Assembly: GCF_015471405.1 (NCBI RefSeq)
Contig: NZ_BLVZ01000014.1
Coordinates: 62,001-126,000 of the forward strand
Length of the DNA stretch: 64,000 bases
Source of the DNA: Pseudomonas cichorii
GTDB lineage: Bacteria; Pseudomonadota; Gammaproteobacteria; Pseudomonadales; Pseudomonadaceae
Direction: 5' to 3'
Of the stretch, positions 1-7,835 are shown piece by piece. Position 1 is the first letter of the stretch. The number at the start of each line of letters is the position of its first letter. The translations under genes were made by a program, and so were the position numbers. Below the pieces are notes generated by a model. It did not search any database and was not told the origin of the DNA. It was given only the letters and a program-made list of their open reading frames with translations.

Positions 1-209
1 TTCTCGACATCGAAAATTTCGAGCTTGGCCGCCATCACCTGAACCAGCAATTGCTCCAGGCGCAGCCAGACCGCTCTTTTCTCGTCTTCGTTATAGCCGT
101 TCCAGTGGACCACTTCATGATGGAAACGCTTGCAGCCACGGCACACCAGGTCCCCGTAAACAGTGGAGCAAAGGCCGACACAAGGCGTTTTGATGATTTG
201 ATCAGGCAT
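1..209 (-). CDS. DUF1289 family protein, 3' end cut by window edge
   Basis: The first 69 codons can be read leftwards from an ATG at 209; the gene runs off the left edge. The start MPDQIIKTPCVGLCSTVYGD is followed by a CRGCKRFHHEV stretch and a WNGY motif. Three to four closely spaced cysteines (CVGLC...CRGC) followed by an aromatic WNGY are typical of DUF1289, a small cysteine-rich family, probably metal binding, of unknown function. No strong ribosome-binding site precedes the ATG. It is divergent from acnB with about 400 bp between them. The family assignment is good; its role is unknown. Confidence 0.75.
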   Translation of the reverse strand, partial: MPDQIIKTPCVGLCSTVYGDLVCRGCKRFHHEVVHWNGYNEDEKRAVWLRLEQLLVQVMAAKLEIFDVE

Positions 210-608
210 GGCTGGCAGGACAAGGGCAGGCGAAACGAGAAGGCATGTTAGCCCTTTGTCTAACAAGGGTCACCCCCGAAGATGTAGGGTCTAACTTACC
301 TTTAACGAAGTTTTGCCGTAGAATCATCGGGCCTTAGATGGCGCCAATGTCCGTTAGAAGCTGTTTTCAAAGCGTCACGAGCACAGTCAAGTTAATCCCG
401 CAGTCCGGTGTCGGCAGGCCGTTCCCTCATCACGAATGGCCATGTCGACCTACACTCCCCCCGTCCTGCAGGCGTAAAACTTTGAAAACAGCTTCGTAAG
501 GAATTGCCGATACCCTGCCAACAAGGCTCGAAAGCCTTGCGTGGGTGCGGACAATTTCTGGATGAGCGTCCCGGACACCCATTTGGGACCACTGATGAGG
601 GTAATACT
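210..608. other. acnB/DUF1289 divergent intergenic region
   Basis: A 399-base non-coding stretch between the DUF1289 start and the acnB start. It holds the 16-bp inverted repeat described separately and a purine-rich GATGAGGG just before the acnB GTG. A weak promoter candidate reading right is TTACCT at 296-301 with TAGAAT at 318-323 (16-bp gap). I see no gene in it. Confidence 0.5.
357..495. repeat. Perfect 16-bp inverted repeat in the acnB leader
   Basis: GAAGCTGTTTTCAAAG at 357-372 is exactly repeated in reverse complement as CTTTGAAAACAGCTTC at 480-495. The arms enclose 107 bases, and pairing can extend a few more bases outward with one bulge (TTAGAAG against CTTACGAAG). The second arm ends about 113 bases before the acnB GTG, so it is probably in the transcribed leader. 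It could be a long-range RNA stem or a pair of protein-binding half sites; the sequence does not decide which. Confidence 0.75.
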
Positions 609-3209
609 GTGCTTGAAGCCTACCGCAAACACATCGAAGAGCGTGCCGCCCAGGGTATCGTGCCCCAGCCGCTTAACGCCGAACAAACCGCAGCCCTTAT
701 TGAGTTGCTGAAGAATCCCCCCGCTGGCGAAGAAGACTTTCTTGTCGATCTGATCACCAATCGCATTCCACCGGGCGTGGACGAAGCGGCCTACGTCAAG
801 GCCGGCTTCCTGTCTGCTCTGGCCAAGGGCGAAGCCACTTCCCCGCTGATCGACAAAAAACGCGCTACCGAACTGTTGGGCACCATGCAAGGTGGCTACA
901 ACATCGTTACTCTGGTTGCCCTGCTCGACGATGCAGAGCTGGCACCGGTCGCTGCCGAACAGCTCAAGCACACGCTGCTGATGTTCGACGCCTTCCACGA
1001 CGTTGCTGAAAAAGCCAAGAGCGGCAATGCGCACGCTCAGGCAGTCCTGCAATCCTGGGCTGACGGCGAGTGGTTCAAGAAGCGCCCTGTACTGGCTGAC
1101 AAGATCAGCCTGCGCGTCTTCAAGGTCACCGGCGAAACCAACACCGACGACCTGTCCCCGGCACCTGATGCCTGGTCCCGTCCGGATATCCCGCTGCACG
1201 CCCTGGCCATGCTGAAAATGGCCCGTGAAGGCATCGTTCCTGACGTGCAAGGCTCCATCGGTCCGATGAAGCAGATCGAAGAAATGCGCGGCCAGGGTTT
1301 CCCTATCGCCTACGTCGGTGACGTGGTCGGTACCGGTTCCTCGCGTAAATCGGCAACCAACTCGGTTCTGTGGTTCTTCGGCGACGACGTTCCTTATGTC
1401 CCGAACAAGCGTGCCGGTGGTTTCTGCTTCGGCAGCAAGATCGCCCCGATCTTCTACAACACCATGGAAGATGCTGGCGCACTGCCAATCGAATTCGACG
1501 TTTCCAACATGCACATGGGCGACGTGATCGACCTGTACCCGCATGAAGGCAAAGTCACCAAGCACAACAGCGACGAAGTCCTGACCACCTTCGAGATGAA
1601 GACTCCGGTCCTGCTCGACGAAGTGCGTGCCGGTGGCCGTATTCCCCTGATCATCGGTCGTGGTCTGACCGGCAAGGCACGCGCCGAGCTGGGTCTGCCA
1701 CCATCGGATCTGTTCAAGACTCCGGATCAGCCGGCTGCCAGCACCAAGGGTTTCACCCTGGCGCAGAAAATGGTCGGCAAGGCATGCGGCGTGGAAGGTA
1801 TCCGTCCGGGCACCTACTGCGAACCGAAGATGACTACCGTCGGTTCCCAGGACACCACTGGCCCGATGACCCGCGACGAGCTGAAAGACCTGGCTTGCCT
1901 GGGCTTCTCCACCGATCTGGTCATGCAGTCCTTCTGCCACACCGCAGCTTATCCAAAGCCGATCGACGTCAAGACTCACCACACGCTGCCTGATTTCATC
2001 ATGACCCGTGGCGGTGTTTCCCTGCGTCCAGGCGACGGCATCATCCATAGCTGGCTGAACCGCATGCTGCTGCCGGACACCGTCGGCACCGGTGGCGACT
2101 CCCACACCCGCTTCCCGATCGGTATCTCCTTCCCGGCCGGTTCCGGTCTGGTTGCCTTCGCCGCAGCCACCGGCGTCATGCCGCTGGACATGCCTGAGTC
2201 GATCCTGGTCCGCTTCAAGGGCAAGCTGCAACCTGGCATCACCCTGCGCGACCTGGTTCACGCCATTCCTTACTACGCGATCCAGGCTGGCCTGCTGACC
2301 GTAGAGAAGAAAGGCAAGAAGAACGCCTTCTCTGGCCGTATCCTGGAAATCGAAGGTCTGGAAAACCTCAGCATCGAACAGGCTTTCGAGCTGTCCGACG
2401 CTTCGGCCGAACGTTCGGCTGCCGGTTGCACCATCAAGCTGGCAAAAGAGCCGATCATCGAGTACCTGAACTCCAACATCACCCTGCTGCGCTGGATGAT
2501 CGAGCAAGGCTACGGTGATCCACGCACTCTGGAACGCCGCGCCAAGGCGATGGAAGCCTGGATTGCCGACCCGCAACTGCTGGAAGCCGACAAGGACGCC
2601 GAATACGCCGAAATCATCGAAATCGACCTGGCCGACGTCAAGGAGCCTGTGCTCTGCGCGCCGAACGACCCGGACGACGCACGCCTGCTGTCTTCGGTAC
2701 AGGGCGAGAAGATCGACGAAGTGTTCATCGGTTCCTGCATGACCAACATCGGCCACTTCCGCGCTGCGGGCAAGTTGCTGGATCAGGTCAAAGGCCAGTT
2801 GCCGACTCGCCTGTGGCTGTCGCCTCCGACCAAGATGGACGCTCACCAGTTGACCGAAGAAGGCTACTACGGCATCTACGGCAAGGCTGGCGCGCGCATG
2901 GAAATGCCAGGCTGCTCGCTGTGCATGGGTAACCAGGCTCGCGTTGAACCGAACTCCACCGTGGTTTCGACTTCGACCCGTAACTTCCCGAACCGTCTGG
3001 GTGACGGCGCAAACGTCTACCTGGCTTCGGCCGAGCTGGCGTCAGTCGCTTCGATCCTGGGTCGCCTGCCGACCGTCGAGGAGTACATGAGCTACGCGAA
3101 CCAGATCGACACCATGGCAGCGGACGTATACCGCTACCTGAGCTTCGATCAGATCGCCGAGTTCCGCGAAGCCGCTGCGAACGCCAATATCCCGGTCGTT
3201 CAAGCGTAA
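609..3209 (+). CDS. acnB: Aconitate hydratase B (bifunctional with 2-methylisocitrate dehydratase)
   Basis: An 866-residue class-B aconitase, converting citrate to isocitrate in the TCA cycle and, by family knowledge, also acting on 2-methylisocitrate. The three iron-sulfur ligands are visible: Cys710 in GSCMTNIGHF, and Cys769 and Cys772 in CSLCMGN, spaced as in E. coli AcnB. The N-terminal HEAT-like region (from VLEAYRKHIEERA) and the swivelling domain (TNTDDLSPAPDAWSRPD) precede the catalytic domains. An upstream ATG at 504 is open in frame, but GTG at 609 is preferred: it has GATGAGGG just before it and gives the family N-terminus and length. It is monocistronic, with an intrinsic terminator 22 bases past the stop. 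Confidence 0.97.
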   Translation: MLEAYRKHIEERAAQGIVPQPLNAEQTAALIELLKNPPAGEEDFLVDLITNRIPPGVDEAAYVKAGFLSALAKGEATSPLIDKKRATELLGTMQGGYNIVTLVALLDDAELAPVAAEQLKHTLLMFDAFHDVAEKAKSGNAHAQAVLQSWADGEWFKKRPVLADKISLRVFKVTGETNTDDLSPAPDAWSRPDIPLHALAMLKMAREGIVPDVQGSIGPMKQIEEMRGQGFPIAYVGDVVGTGSSRKSATNSVLWFFGDDVPYVPNKRAGGFCFGSKIAPIFYNTMEDAGALPIEFDVSNMHMGDVIDLYPHEGKVTKHNSDEVLTTFEMKTPVLLDEVRAGGRIPLIIGRGLTGKARAELGLPPSDLFKTPDQPAASTKGFTLAQKMVGKACGVEGIRPGTYCEPKMTTVGSQDTTGPMTRDELKDLACLGFSTDLVMQSFCHTAAYPKPIDVKTHHTLPDFIMTRGGVSLRPGDGIIHSWLNRMLLPDTVGTGGDSHTRFPIGISFPAGSGLVAFAAATGVMPLDMPESILVRFKGKLQPGITLRDLVHAIPYYAIQAGLLTVEKKGKKNAFSGRILEIEGLENLSIEQAFELSDASAERSAAGCTIKLAKEPIIEYLNSNITLLRWMIEQGYGDPRTLERRAKAMEAWIADPQLLEADKDAEYAEIIEIDLADVKEPVLCAPNDPDDARLLSSVQGEKIDEVFIGSCMTNIGHFRAAGKLLDQVKGQLPTRLWLSPPTKMDAHQLTEEGYYGIYGKAGARMEMPGCSLCMGNQARVEPNSTVVSTSTRNFPNRLGDGANVYLASAELASVASILGRLPTVEEYMSYANQIDTMAADVYRYLSFDQIAEFREAAANANIPVVQA

Positions 3210-3231
3210 GCACGAAACACAGCGTTAAAAG

Positions 3232-3258
3232 AACCCCATCCTTGTGATGGGGTTTTTT
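3232..3258 (+). terminator. Rho-independent terminator of acnB
   Basis: AACCCCATC at 3232-3240 pairs with GATGGGGTT at 3246-3254 around a 5-base loop, and a T-run follows directly. It lies just after the acnB stop. Confidence 0.9.
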
Positions 3259-3304
3259 ATTGGCTGTGCGTTTTTCCAAACTCTCCAATCGTCGTGGAAA
3301 ATGC

Positions 3305-3333
3305 TTGCCGCTATTTATTTCGTATGTTAAATA
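3305..3333 (+). promoter_or_regulatory. Candidate sigma-70 promoter of the hydrolase-MarR pair
   Basis: TTGCCG at 3305-3310 and TAAATA at 3328-3333 are separated by 17 bases, upstream of the hydrolase ATG at 3361. The -10 element lies inside the palindrome described next, so binding there would block transcription. Match to consensus is moderate. Confidence 0.4.
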
Positions 3334-3354
3334 ATTTACTTCACATGCGAAATA
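3316..3354. promoter_or_regulatory. Palindromic operator, probably for the downstream MarR regulator
   Basis: TATTTCGTATGT at 3316-3327 is matched in reverse complement by ACATGCGAAATA at 3343-3354 (11 of 12 positions). The centre TAAATAATTTA is itself palindromic. The site covers the probable -10 element and reaches to 6 bases before the hydrolase ATG. Autoregulation through such palindromes is common in MarR-regulated operons; here the link to the regulator is inferred from position. Confidence 0.6.
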
Positions 3355-3360
3355 ACTCCC

Positions 3361-4239
3361 ATGCGAACGACAACCCATTCGATCACCTGCACCAATGGTC
3401 ACAGCGTCGAGGTCACGACCCATACCGGCGCAGGACCTGTGAAAGCAGTGGTTCAGATAAACCCGGCGACGGGCGTCACCGAGCGCATGTACTTGCCGTT
3501 CGCCCAGTATCTGGTCGCCAATGGCTTTACCGTCATCACCTACAACTATCGGGGTGTCAGCAGGAAAGGTCCTCATCCGAAAACCGTTCAGGCGGGTTTT
3601 GTTTCGTGGGCTGACAACGATGTCGAAGCCGTCACCCACTGGGTGTCCGGGCAGTACAAGGGGGTTGCTCACCTTGCGATAGGCCATAGCTTCGGCGGGC
3701 ATGCCATCGGGTTATGCGAGAGCAGCAACAAGCTCAGCGCGGCAGTGACTCTATGCGCCCATGCGGGCTGTCTGCGATTCATAAGTCCCTGGCAGGAACG
3801 CTTGAAAGTGGCGATTCTGCTCAAAGTCCTTGGCCCGCTCAGCGCCAAATTCCTGGGCTATTTTCCGGGGCGCAGGCTGGGAATTGGTGAAGACCTGCCA
3901 GCCGATGTCATGCGCGAGTGGTCACGCTGGACAAGCCTTCGCCAGTACTTTTTTGACGACCCAACAGTCAATGCCACTGCCCGTTTTGCCAGGCCCACAC
4001 TGCCGGTGCTGGCCATAGGCGTCGATGACGATCCATGGGCACCCGCCGAAGCCATCGACCTGATGACAGAGCATCTGACCGGCTGTGCTGTAGAGCGACG
4101 TCAGTTTGCTCCGGCGGACAGTCACGGTTCGACCATCGGGCACCTGGGCTTTTTCCGCCAACAACATGCCGACACCCTATGGCCCGTAGTGGCAAGATGG
4201 CTGGAAGCTCAGTTACCGGGTAATCCAAATGGCGCATGA
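3361..4239 (+). CDS. Alpha/beta hydrolase (COG4757-like)
   Basis: A 292-residue alpha/beta-fold hydrolase. The nucleophile elbow GHSFGGHA (about residues 109-116) carries the catalytic serine; an acid in the VDDDPWAP segment and a histidine in the DSHGSTIGHLGFF segment near the C-terminus complete a plausible triad. No signal peptide, so cytoplasmic. The substrate cannot be told from sequence; relatives are usually annotated as predicted hydrolases or serine aminopeptidase-like. The stop overlaps the start of the MarR gene by 11 bases, indicating one operon. There is no clear Shine-Dalgarno because the operator-like palindrome occupies that position. Confidence 0.85.
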   Translation: MRTTTHSITCTNGHSVEVTTHTGAGPVKAVVQINPATGVTERMYLPFAQYLVANGFTVITYNYRGVSRKGPHPKTVQAGFVSWADNDVEAVTHWVSGQYKGVAHLAIGHSFGGHAIGLCESSNKLSAAVTLCAHAGCLRFISPWQERLKVAILLKVLGPLSAKFLGYFPGRRLGIGEDLPADVMREWSRWTSLRQYFFDDPTVNATARFARPTLPVLAIGVDDDPWAPAEAIDLMTEHLTGCAVERRQFAPADSHGSTIGHLGFFRQQHADTLWPVVARWLEAQLPGNPNGA

Positions 4240-4651
4240 CCGTCGCTACGTCTATTTATTGAATGCTGCTCAAAAAAGCCTGTCCCGATACATCGAGCGG
4301 CATATCTCGAATCGCGCCGGCATCAGCGCCACTCAGGCTGGCGCACTCTTTGTACTCAATGGGCAGGATGGCGCCCTCAGCGGCGAAGTCGCGCTGGCGC
4401 TGGATATCGCGCCTTCCGCCATGACCGGGCTGGCCGACCGGATGGTCAGGTCAGGGCTGATCGAGCGCCGCGTCGATGAACATGACAAGCGCAGCTTTCG
4501 TTTGTGGCTGACGGATGCAGGCCGGACAGCGACCTTGCAGGCCACATCGGAACTGGCACCGCTGAATGAAAAACTGACCCAGGCATTCAGCGATGAGGAA
4601 ATGGAGGTTGTTTCCAGATGGCTCGCAGCCGTCAGGGATCGCAGCCAGTGA
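4229..4651 (+). CDS. MarR family transcriptional regulator
   Basis: A 140-residue winged-helix regulator. The dimerisation helices (SLSRYIERHISNRAGIS) are followed by the DNA-binding helix-turn-helix (GEVALALDIAPSAMTGLADRMV) and wing (LIERRVDEHDKRSFRLWLTDAG), the DxRxxxxxLT-type pattern of MarR proteins. It overlaps the hydrolase gene by 11 bases and is probably translated from the same mRNA. It probably represses its own operon through the palindrome at 3316-3354. The effector is unknown; a substrate or product of the hydrolase is one possibility. Confidence 0.9.
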   Translation: MAHDRRYVYLLNAAQKSLSRYIERHISNRAGISATQAGALFVLNGQDGALSGEVALALDIAPSAMTGLADRMVRSGLIERRVDEHDKRSFRLWLTDAGRTATLQATSELAPLNEKLTQAFSDEEMEVVSRWLAAVRDRSQ

Positions 4652-4660
4652 CGGCCTGAT

Positions 4661-5587
4661 TCAGACTCCGCGCCGGTCAATGACCGGCGCATGTTGCGTC
4701 ATCAGTTCAGCAACCCAATCGATAAATACCCGAAGCTTGAGGCTGATATGCCGGTTGGGCGGAAATGCCACGTACATCGGCATCGAATCCATGCGCCAAT
4801 CCTTGAACAGCGGCACCAGATCACCCCGCTCCAGATGGTTTTTGGCCATGTAATCCGGCACCCACAGAACACCCATACCAGCCAGGCCTGCGGCGAGGTA
4901 GGCATTGCCATCGTCCACCGCCAGCACGTAACGCCCGTGGACGTGAAGGCTTTCACCCTCGCGGTGCATGGCATAAGGCAAGGCCTTGCCGGTACGCGCC
5001 CACAGGAAACCGACGATGCGGTGGTGGGAATCTTCCAGCTCTCGCGGATGCGCAGGTGTGCCGACCCTTTCCAGGTAACTCGGTGCCGCATACACCCCAA
5101 GCCTGAGATCACCCACACGCCGGGCCATCAGGGACTGGTCAGTCAACTCGCCACCGCGAACCACGCAATCCACATTCTCGCCGATCACATCCACGATACG
5201 GTCGCTGACGCCCATATCGATCTGGATATCCGGGTATCGCGCATGAAACTCAGGCAGGGCTGGCATCAGAATCGTGCTGGCAAACGGGCTGGGCACATCC
5301 ACCCGCAGCCGCCCTCTGGGCAAGGCCGAAGCGCTGGACAGGCTGGTCTCGGCATCGTCCAGGTCAGCCAGCAGCCTGACAACGCGCTCGTAATAAGCCG
5401 CGCCATCAGCCGTGACATTGACCTTGCGCGTCGTTCGGTTGAGCAACTTGATCCGCAAGCGGGCCTCCAGTTGCTGCACCAGTTGCGTCACAGTGGTCTT
5501 GCTCATGTGCAGGGTTTCGGCTGCTTTGGTAAAACTCCCCGCCTCTACCACCCGCGCAAAAGCCTGCATCGCATCGAAACGGTCCAT
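4661..5587 (-). CDS. LysR family transcriptional regulator
   Basis: A 308-residue LysR-type regulator. The N-terminal winged HTH reads MDRFDAMQAFARVVEAGSF with SKTTVTQLVQQLEARL as recognition region, followed by the periplasmic-binding-like effector domain (from about residue 90, RGRLRVDVPSPFAS). The internal ATG at 5587 is chosen over the open upstream extension because MDRFDAMQAF is the family N-terminus. It is divergent from the RidA gene (144-bp gap), the usual arrangement for a LysR protein and its target. The inducer is unknown. Confidence 0.92.
   Translation of the reverse strand: MDRFDAMQAFARVVEAGSFTKAAETLHMSKTTVTQLVQQLEARLRIKLLNRTTRKVNVTADGAAYYERVVRLLADLDDAETSLSSASALPRGRLRVDVPSPFASTILMPALPEFHARYPDIQIDMGVSDRIVDVIGENVDCVVRGGELTDQSLMARRVGDLRLGVYAAPSYLERVGTPAHPRELEDSHHRIVGFLWARTGKALPYAMHREGESLHVHGRYVLAVDDGNAYLAAGLAGMGVLWVPDYMAKNHLERGDLVPLFKDWRMDSMPMYVAFPPNRHISLKLRVFIDWVAELMTQHAPVIDRRGV
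4670..4690. terminator. GC-rich palindrome between convergent genes
   Basis: GCGCCGGTCA and TGACCGGCGC flank a single A, a perfect 10-bp inverted repeat inside the last codons of the LysR gene and 19 bases after the MarR stop. It may act as a hairpin ending both transcripts, but no T-run follows on either strand. Confidence 0.4.
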
Positions 5588-5731
5588 TTCTACTCCGGAT
5601 AACGGCTGGATTGTTTGGATTTTACAAACAGTGCTGGCTACAGTTGCTCGTTTATCGCCCGGATACAAGCTCTTAGAGTTCTCCCATCGTTAATGACGGG
5701 TCGCCTTGACCTGCCTCGATGGAGATCAACC

Positions 5732-6136
5732 ATGACAAAGCGTGATGCAGTTTTCCCCGCCGGACGCCTCGAACTTTACGAGCGCAATCGCTATTCGCCC
5801 GCGATCCGTTCCAATGGCTTTCTGTTCGTTTCCGGTCAGGTCGGCAGCAAGGAGGATGGCTCGCCAGAGCAGGATCTGGTGATACAGGTCAGGACAGCCT
5901 TCAGCAATCTGAATGCCATCCTTAAGGAGGCGGGTTGCACCTTCGATGACGTAGTCGATGTCACCGTCTTCATGGTCGACCCCGAATCGAAGTTCGAGAA
6001 AATCTGGACGGTGTTCCCTGAGTTCTGGGGCCAGGCACCGTACCCGACACTGACGGCAGTGGGCGTCACCTGGCTTTATGGCTTTGATTTCGAGATCAAG
6101 GTGATTGCCAGGATTCCAGATGCTGTTGAGGGTTGA
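5732..6136 (+). CDS. RidA/YjgF family protein (imine/enamine deaminase type)
   Basis: A 134-residue RidA-fold protein (SPAIRSNGFLFVSGQVGS...FSNLNAILKEAGCTFDDVVDVTVFM). Family members form trimers and many hydrolyse reactive enamines/imines. The conserved arginine of the active RidA subgroup is not obvious at the usual C-terminal position (the segment here reads PYPTLTAVGVTWLYG rather than PARSxVxV), so it may belong to an Rid1-7 subgroup with a different activity. ATG 5732 is preceded by GGAG. It is divergent from, and probably regulated by, the LysR gene. Confidence 0.85.
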   Translation: MTKRDAVFPAGRLELYERNRYSPAIRSNGFLFVSGQVGSKEDGSPEQDLVIQVRTAFSNLNAILKEAGCTFDDVVDVTVFMVDPESKFEKIWTVFPEFWGQAPYPTLTAVGVTWLYGFDFEIKVIARIPDAVEG

Positions 6137-6184
6137 GCCGCCATGATGATCTGGCTCGCCATGCAGATCATCAGTTCTGGCCCT

Positions 6185-6625
6185 TTAGGCCATCCACCCG
6201 AGAGTAATCGCTGTCAGCACCAGATAACGCAGCCCTTTGGCAAGCGTGACGATAAGCAGAAAACTCCAGAACGGCTCGCGCATGACGCCCGCGATCATGG
6301 TGATGGGGTCGCCGATGATCGGCACCCAACTGAACAACAGCGCCCAGCGTCCGTAGCGCTTGTAAGTGTGCTGGGCCTTGTCCAGATGGCGCTCGCTGAC
6401 CGGAAACCAGCGCCGATGCCGAAAGCGCTCGATAGAGCGGCCCAGATACCAGTTCACGGCTGAGCCCAGAACATTGCCTGACGTGGCAACCAGCAAGAGC
6501 AGAATCGTCGTATAGCGCTCCGAAAGCAGCATGCCGACCAGCACGGCTTCGGATTGCAGCGGTAACAGCGTGGCAGCGCCAAACGCCACGGCAAAAAGCC
6601 CCAGATAACTTGTCAGCTCGAACAT
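6185..6625 (-). CDS. YqaA family (DedA/SNARE-associated superfamily) inner-membrane protein
   Basis: A 146-residue membrane protein with about four hydrophobic segments (LTSYLGLFAVAFGAATLLPL, VGMLLSERYTTILLLLVATSGN, WALLFSWVPIIGDPITMIAG, WSFLLIVTLAKGLRYLVL). The GNVLGSAVNWYLGR and VPIIGDPITMIAG motifs are characteristic of the YqaA branch of the DedA superfamily, thought to act in lipid or proton-coupled membrane homeostasis. It is convergent with the RidA gene. Confidence 0.85.
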   Translation of the reverse strand: MFELTSYLGLFAVAFGAATLLPLQSEAVLVGMLLSERYTTILLLLVATSGNVLGSAVNWYLGRSIERFRHRRWFPVSERHLDKAQHTYKRYGRWALLFSWVPIIGDPITMIAGVMREPFWSFLLIVTLAKGLRYLVLTAITLGWMA

Positions 6626-6718
6626 CGAGTCATACCTTCATGCCGCCGCTCTCATCAAAAAACGCAACATCATGAATTAAATGGGGTTTATGTGGAATGC
6701 TGGCGCTTCTTATCTCGG

Positions 6719-7069
6719 CTAACCTGGATTAACGGCAGGTAGATATGGCTCGACACGTGTCCGCAGTATCGTGATCAGATCCGGGCTCATGTATTCAAAA
6801 TCGTCAGGAATATCCAGGCATACGATGCGTTTGTCAGCCAATACCTTGCGGAATCGGGCTGCCAGTTTTCTGCGGTGCGCAGGCTCCATGACAAACACTA
6901 CATCAGCCCATTCCAGAGACTCGGTATCCATTGGGATATCAGCATCCCTGCCAACACCCGCCGACGCGGTTTCCACGCCCGGCCACTGTGCAAATACATG
7001 CTCGGCGGTCGGGCTGCGCAGTCGGTTTTTACCGCAGATAAAAAGCACATTCAAAATGATCGGCTCCAA
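6719..7069 (-). CDS. Low-molecular-weight phosphotyrosine phosphatase-like protein (COG4551 type)
   Basis: A protein of about 110-116 residues with a P-loop-like start LFICGKNRLRSPTAEHVF resembling the LMW-PTP CX5R motif: CGKNRLRSPT is one residue longer than the canonical spacing, with C and R both present. A later MEPAHRRKL region follows. The start is unsettled: TTG at 7069 opens the frame, but TTGGAG at 7069-7064 looks like the ribosome-binding site for TTG at 7054 (9-base spacing) and GTG at 7048 is also possible. Activity is inferred, not certain. Confidence 0.7.
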   Translation of the reverse strand: MEPIILNVLFICGKNRLRSPTAEHVFAQWPGVETASAGVGRDADIPMDTESLEWADVVFVMEPAHRRKLAARFRKVLADKRIVCLDIPDDFEYMSPDLITILRTRVEPYLPAVNPG

Positions 7070-7106
7070 CGAGCAACTGGAAATCGCTCAATATACTACC
7101 GGCTAC

Positions 7107-7448
7107 TTACAAACACTCCTGCGCCGCCCGCTCGAATCGGGAGGTGACGAGCGTCGATGCCAATAGTTGGCGCTCATACAAAAACACTTTTCCGCCTGCC
7201 GGAGCCTTGTAGGCCTCAATAACGTTGTCAGCCGCGACCGGGCTGGAGACGACAATCCTGTAGTGCCGCTGAGATTGCGACAACACCGGGTTCAATGAAT
7301 GTTCTTGCAGTTTGGGCATTACACACTGCACGTATTCATCGGGAGCCTTACTGGTTTGCAAGACAAGCGTCGGTTGATTCGGTGCAGAAGCGCAGCCATT
7401 CAACAACGCAAAAACGACGGCAATGGCCGGAACAGTCAAAAGGCGCAT
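7107..7448 (-). CDS. Small lipoprotein of unknown function
   Basis: A 113-residue protein with a signal peptide and lipobox LNGC (cysteine about residue 19) in MRLLTVPAIAVVFALLNGCA. The mature part has no domain I recognise; it ends in a cysteine-containing ERAAQECL. AGGATC before the ATG serves as ribosome-binding site. An intrinsic terminator-like hairpin lies just upstream of that site and may control expression. Confidence 0.7.
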   Translation of the reverse strand: MRLLTVPAIAVVFALLNGCASAPNQPTLVLQTSKAPDEYVQCVMPKLQEHSLNPVLSQSQRHYRIVVSSPVAADNVIEAYKAPAGGKVFLYERQLLASTLVTSRFERAAQECL

Positions 7449-7463
7449 GTGAAGATCCTGAAA

Positions 7464-7487
7464 TAAAAAAACGGCTCATCGAGCCGT
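7464..7487 (-). terminator. Terminator-like hairpin in the lipoprotein leader
   Basis: On the minus strand ACGGCTC (7487-7481) pairs with GAGCCGT (7477-7471), followed by a run of seven U. It sits only 16 bases before the lipoprotein ATG at 7448 and no minus-strand gene ends immediately upstream, so it may be an attenuator rather than a gene-end terminator. Confidence 0.7.
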
Positions 7488-7541
7488 ATGTCCAATGCGC
7501 GCATTTTCCATATTTATTACAGGGAATAAAATCTCTGGTTT

Positions 7542-7558
7542 CTGATAGTCACTATCAG
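7542..7558. promoter_or_regulatory. Perfect 17-bp palindrome, possible operator
   Basis: CTGATAGT and ACTATCAG flank one base, between the divergent lipoprotein gene (minus) and the 54-residue acidic protein gene (plus). Size and symmetry fit a dimeric repressor site. Confidence 0.5.
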
Positions 7559-7664
7559 CGACACCGATGAAGTCGGCCCCGTCCGTCCGCCCCGCTTCAA
7601 TCCTACTGAACATTCCTCCCGGCACCTTCCTCAACTCAGGTAGAACCCAACCCGAGGTGAACCG

Positions 7665-7829
7665 ATGAACACGTCCCTGCCCAACACCCCAAGCACGCCA
7701 GATCAATCCGGAACCGAAGGCGATCTGGACAACGACCCCACTCAGAACGAGCCAGAGGAGCCGAGCGAGGAGAAGATCGATCATGCCATCGAGGAAACCT
7801 TCCCAGCCAGCGATCCGATTTCACCTTGA
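7665..7829 (+). CDS. Small acidic protein with FPASDP C-terminus
   Basis: A 54-codon gene starting at ATG 7665, preceded by the good ribosome-binding site GAGGTGA. The product is very acidic and Ser/Thr/Pro-rich (MNTSLPNTPSTPDQSG..., EEPSEEKIDHAIEETF) and ends in FPASDPISP. The EETFPASDP ending recurs in short Pseudomonas and other proteobacterial proteins as I remember them, which argues that it is real; function unknown. It is convergent with the ABC transporter gene, the two stops being seven bases apart. Confidence 0.7.
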   Translation: MNTSLPNTPSTPDQSGTEGDLDNDPTQNEPEEPSEEKIDHAIEETFPASDPISP

Positions 7830-7835
7830 GCCCCA

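Noticed and set aside
450..2846. 798-codon open frame antisense to acnB
   Set aside because: It mirrors the codon bias of acnB; acnB is certain by its motifs and the antisense product has no recognisable domain.
7476..7784. 102-codon minus frame opposite the acidic small protein
   Set aside because: The plus-strand small protein has a good RBS and motif; the minus frame ends inside the terminator hairpin.
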